Below are positions 23,078 through 23,160 of a DNA stretch of 23,160 nucleotides, piece by piece. The stretch spans positions 1 to 23,160 of the forward strand of contig CAJFPI010000063.1 of NCBI GenBank assembly GCA_904398675.1, in the 5' to 3' direction. The first letter of the stretch is position 1. The number at the start of each line of letters is the position of its first letter. This stretch comes from an uncultured Oscillospiraceae bacterium. GTDB lineage: Bacteria > Bacillota > Clostridia > Oscillospirales > Oscillospiraceae. The position numbers and the translations under genes are program-made. The notes beneath the pieces are model-generated. The model was not told the origin of the DNA, made no database searches, and worked only from the letters and a program-made list of their open reading frames with translations.

Positions 23078-23160
23078 GCGCTCGCTTAAGCGACTTTCGC
23101 GAGAGCGAAAGGAATAGCCACCCGCTCTGCGGGTGAGGTTAGGCATTTAAATAGAGCCTC

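Larger units (their letters stand above)
22778..23160. repeat. Hairpin-dense noncoding region
   Basis: No credible gene is seen. About ten inverted repeats follow one another: 22796-22836, 22861-22880, 22894-22926, 22937-22950, 22953-22972, 23004-23032, 23040-23072, 23082-23093, 23094-23111 and 23119-23135, most of them perfect. Open frames on both strands here are Arg-rich and lack ribosome-binding sites, as expected of noncoding GC-rich DNA. Confidence 0.6.

Noticed and set aside
22784..23146. Arg-rich open frames on both strands at the right end
   Set aside because: They run through consecutive hairpins, lack ribosome-binding sites and show no protein-like composition.

Overview
The window reads as chromosomal DNA of a high-GC, spore-former-type Firmicute, most likely a gut Oscillospiraceae relative (Flavonifractor, Lawsonibacter or Oscillibacter-like). 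The basis is strong AGGAGG ribosome-binding sites, sigma-A-type promoters, a lipoprotein-anchored ABC binding protein, a PadR regulator, and anaerobic corrinoid and molybdenum-hydroxylase enzymes. Apart from a partial MATE exporter at the left edge, every gene is on the + strand. No tRNA, rRNA, CRISPR array or transposase was seen.

Layout. (1) 1-554, minus strand: 5' part of a MATE multidrug exporter, with its own promoter and a leader holding an intrinsic terminator. (2) 1041-4724: an NMT1/SsuA-type ABC importer (lipoprotein, ATPase, permease), a cysteine-rich PadR regulator and a small 2[4Fe-4S] ferredoxin, closed by a terminator. (3) 4899-6828: a UroD-fold methyltransferase-like protein without obvious zinc ligands and a CobW-type GTPase. 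(4) 7202-10758: a corrinoid protein, a monomethylamine-methyltransferase (MtmB) family protein that has Thr where MtmB has pyrrolysine, and a second UroD-fold methyltransferase fused to a thioredoxin-like CAAC domain. (5) 11093-14777: an amidohydrolase of the 8-oxoguanine deaminase type, a PucR regulator and a small nitroreductase. (6) 15214-20055: a three-subunit xanthine-dehydrogenase-type molybdenum hydroxylase (large, FAD and 2Fe-2S subunits) and an MFS transporter. (7) 20148-22777: an apparently N-terminally truncated gene resembling PRK06851-type ATPases, then a D-aminoacylase-type amidohydrolase. (8) 22778-23160: about 380 bases without a credible gene but packed with hairpins.

How the parts may work together (inference). 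Blocks 3-4 hold the parts of a methyl-transfer route: a substrate methyltransferase (MtmB-like), a corrinoid carrier, a methylcobamide methyltransferase (UroD fold) and a GTPase plus ferredoxin that might service the cofactor. Blocks 5-6 hold a deaminase, a PucR-type purine-catabolism regulator and a molybdenum hydroxylase, all typical of purine or related N-heterocycle breakdown. The simplest joint reading is an anaerobic system that strips an N-methyl group from a heterocycle, such as a methylated purine, and then deaminates and hydroxylates the ring. The methyl group would go to a folate or similar acceptor. The substrate cannot be read from sequence, and trigonelline-like or hydantoin-like compounds are alternatives. 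The pyrrolysine-free MtmB homologue is the centrepiece.
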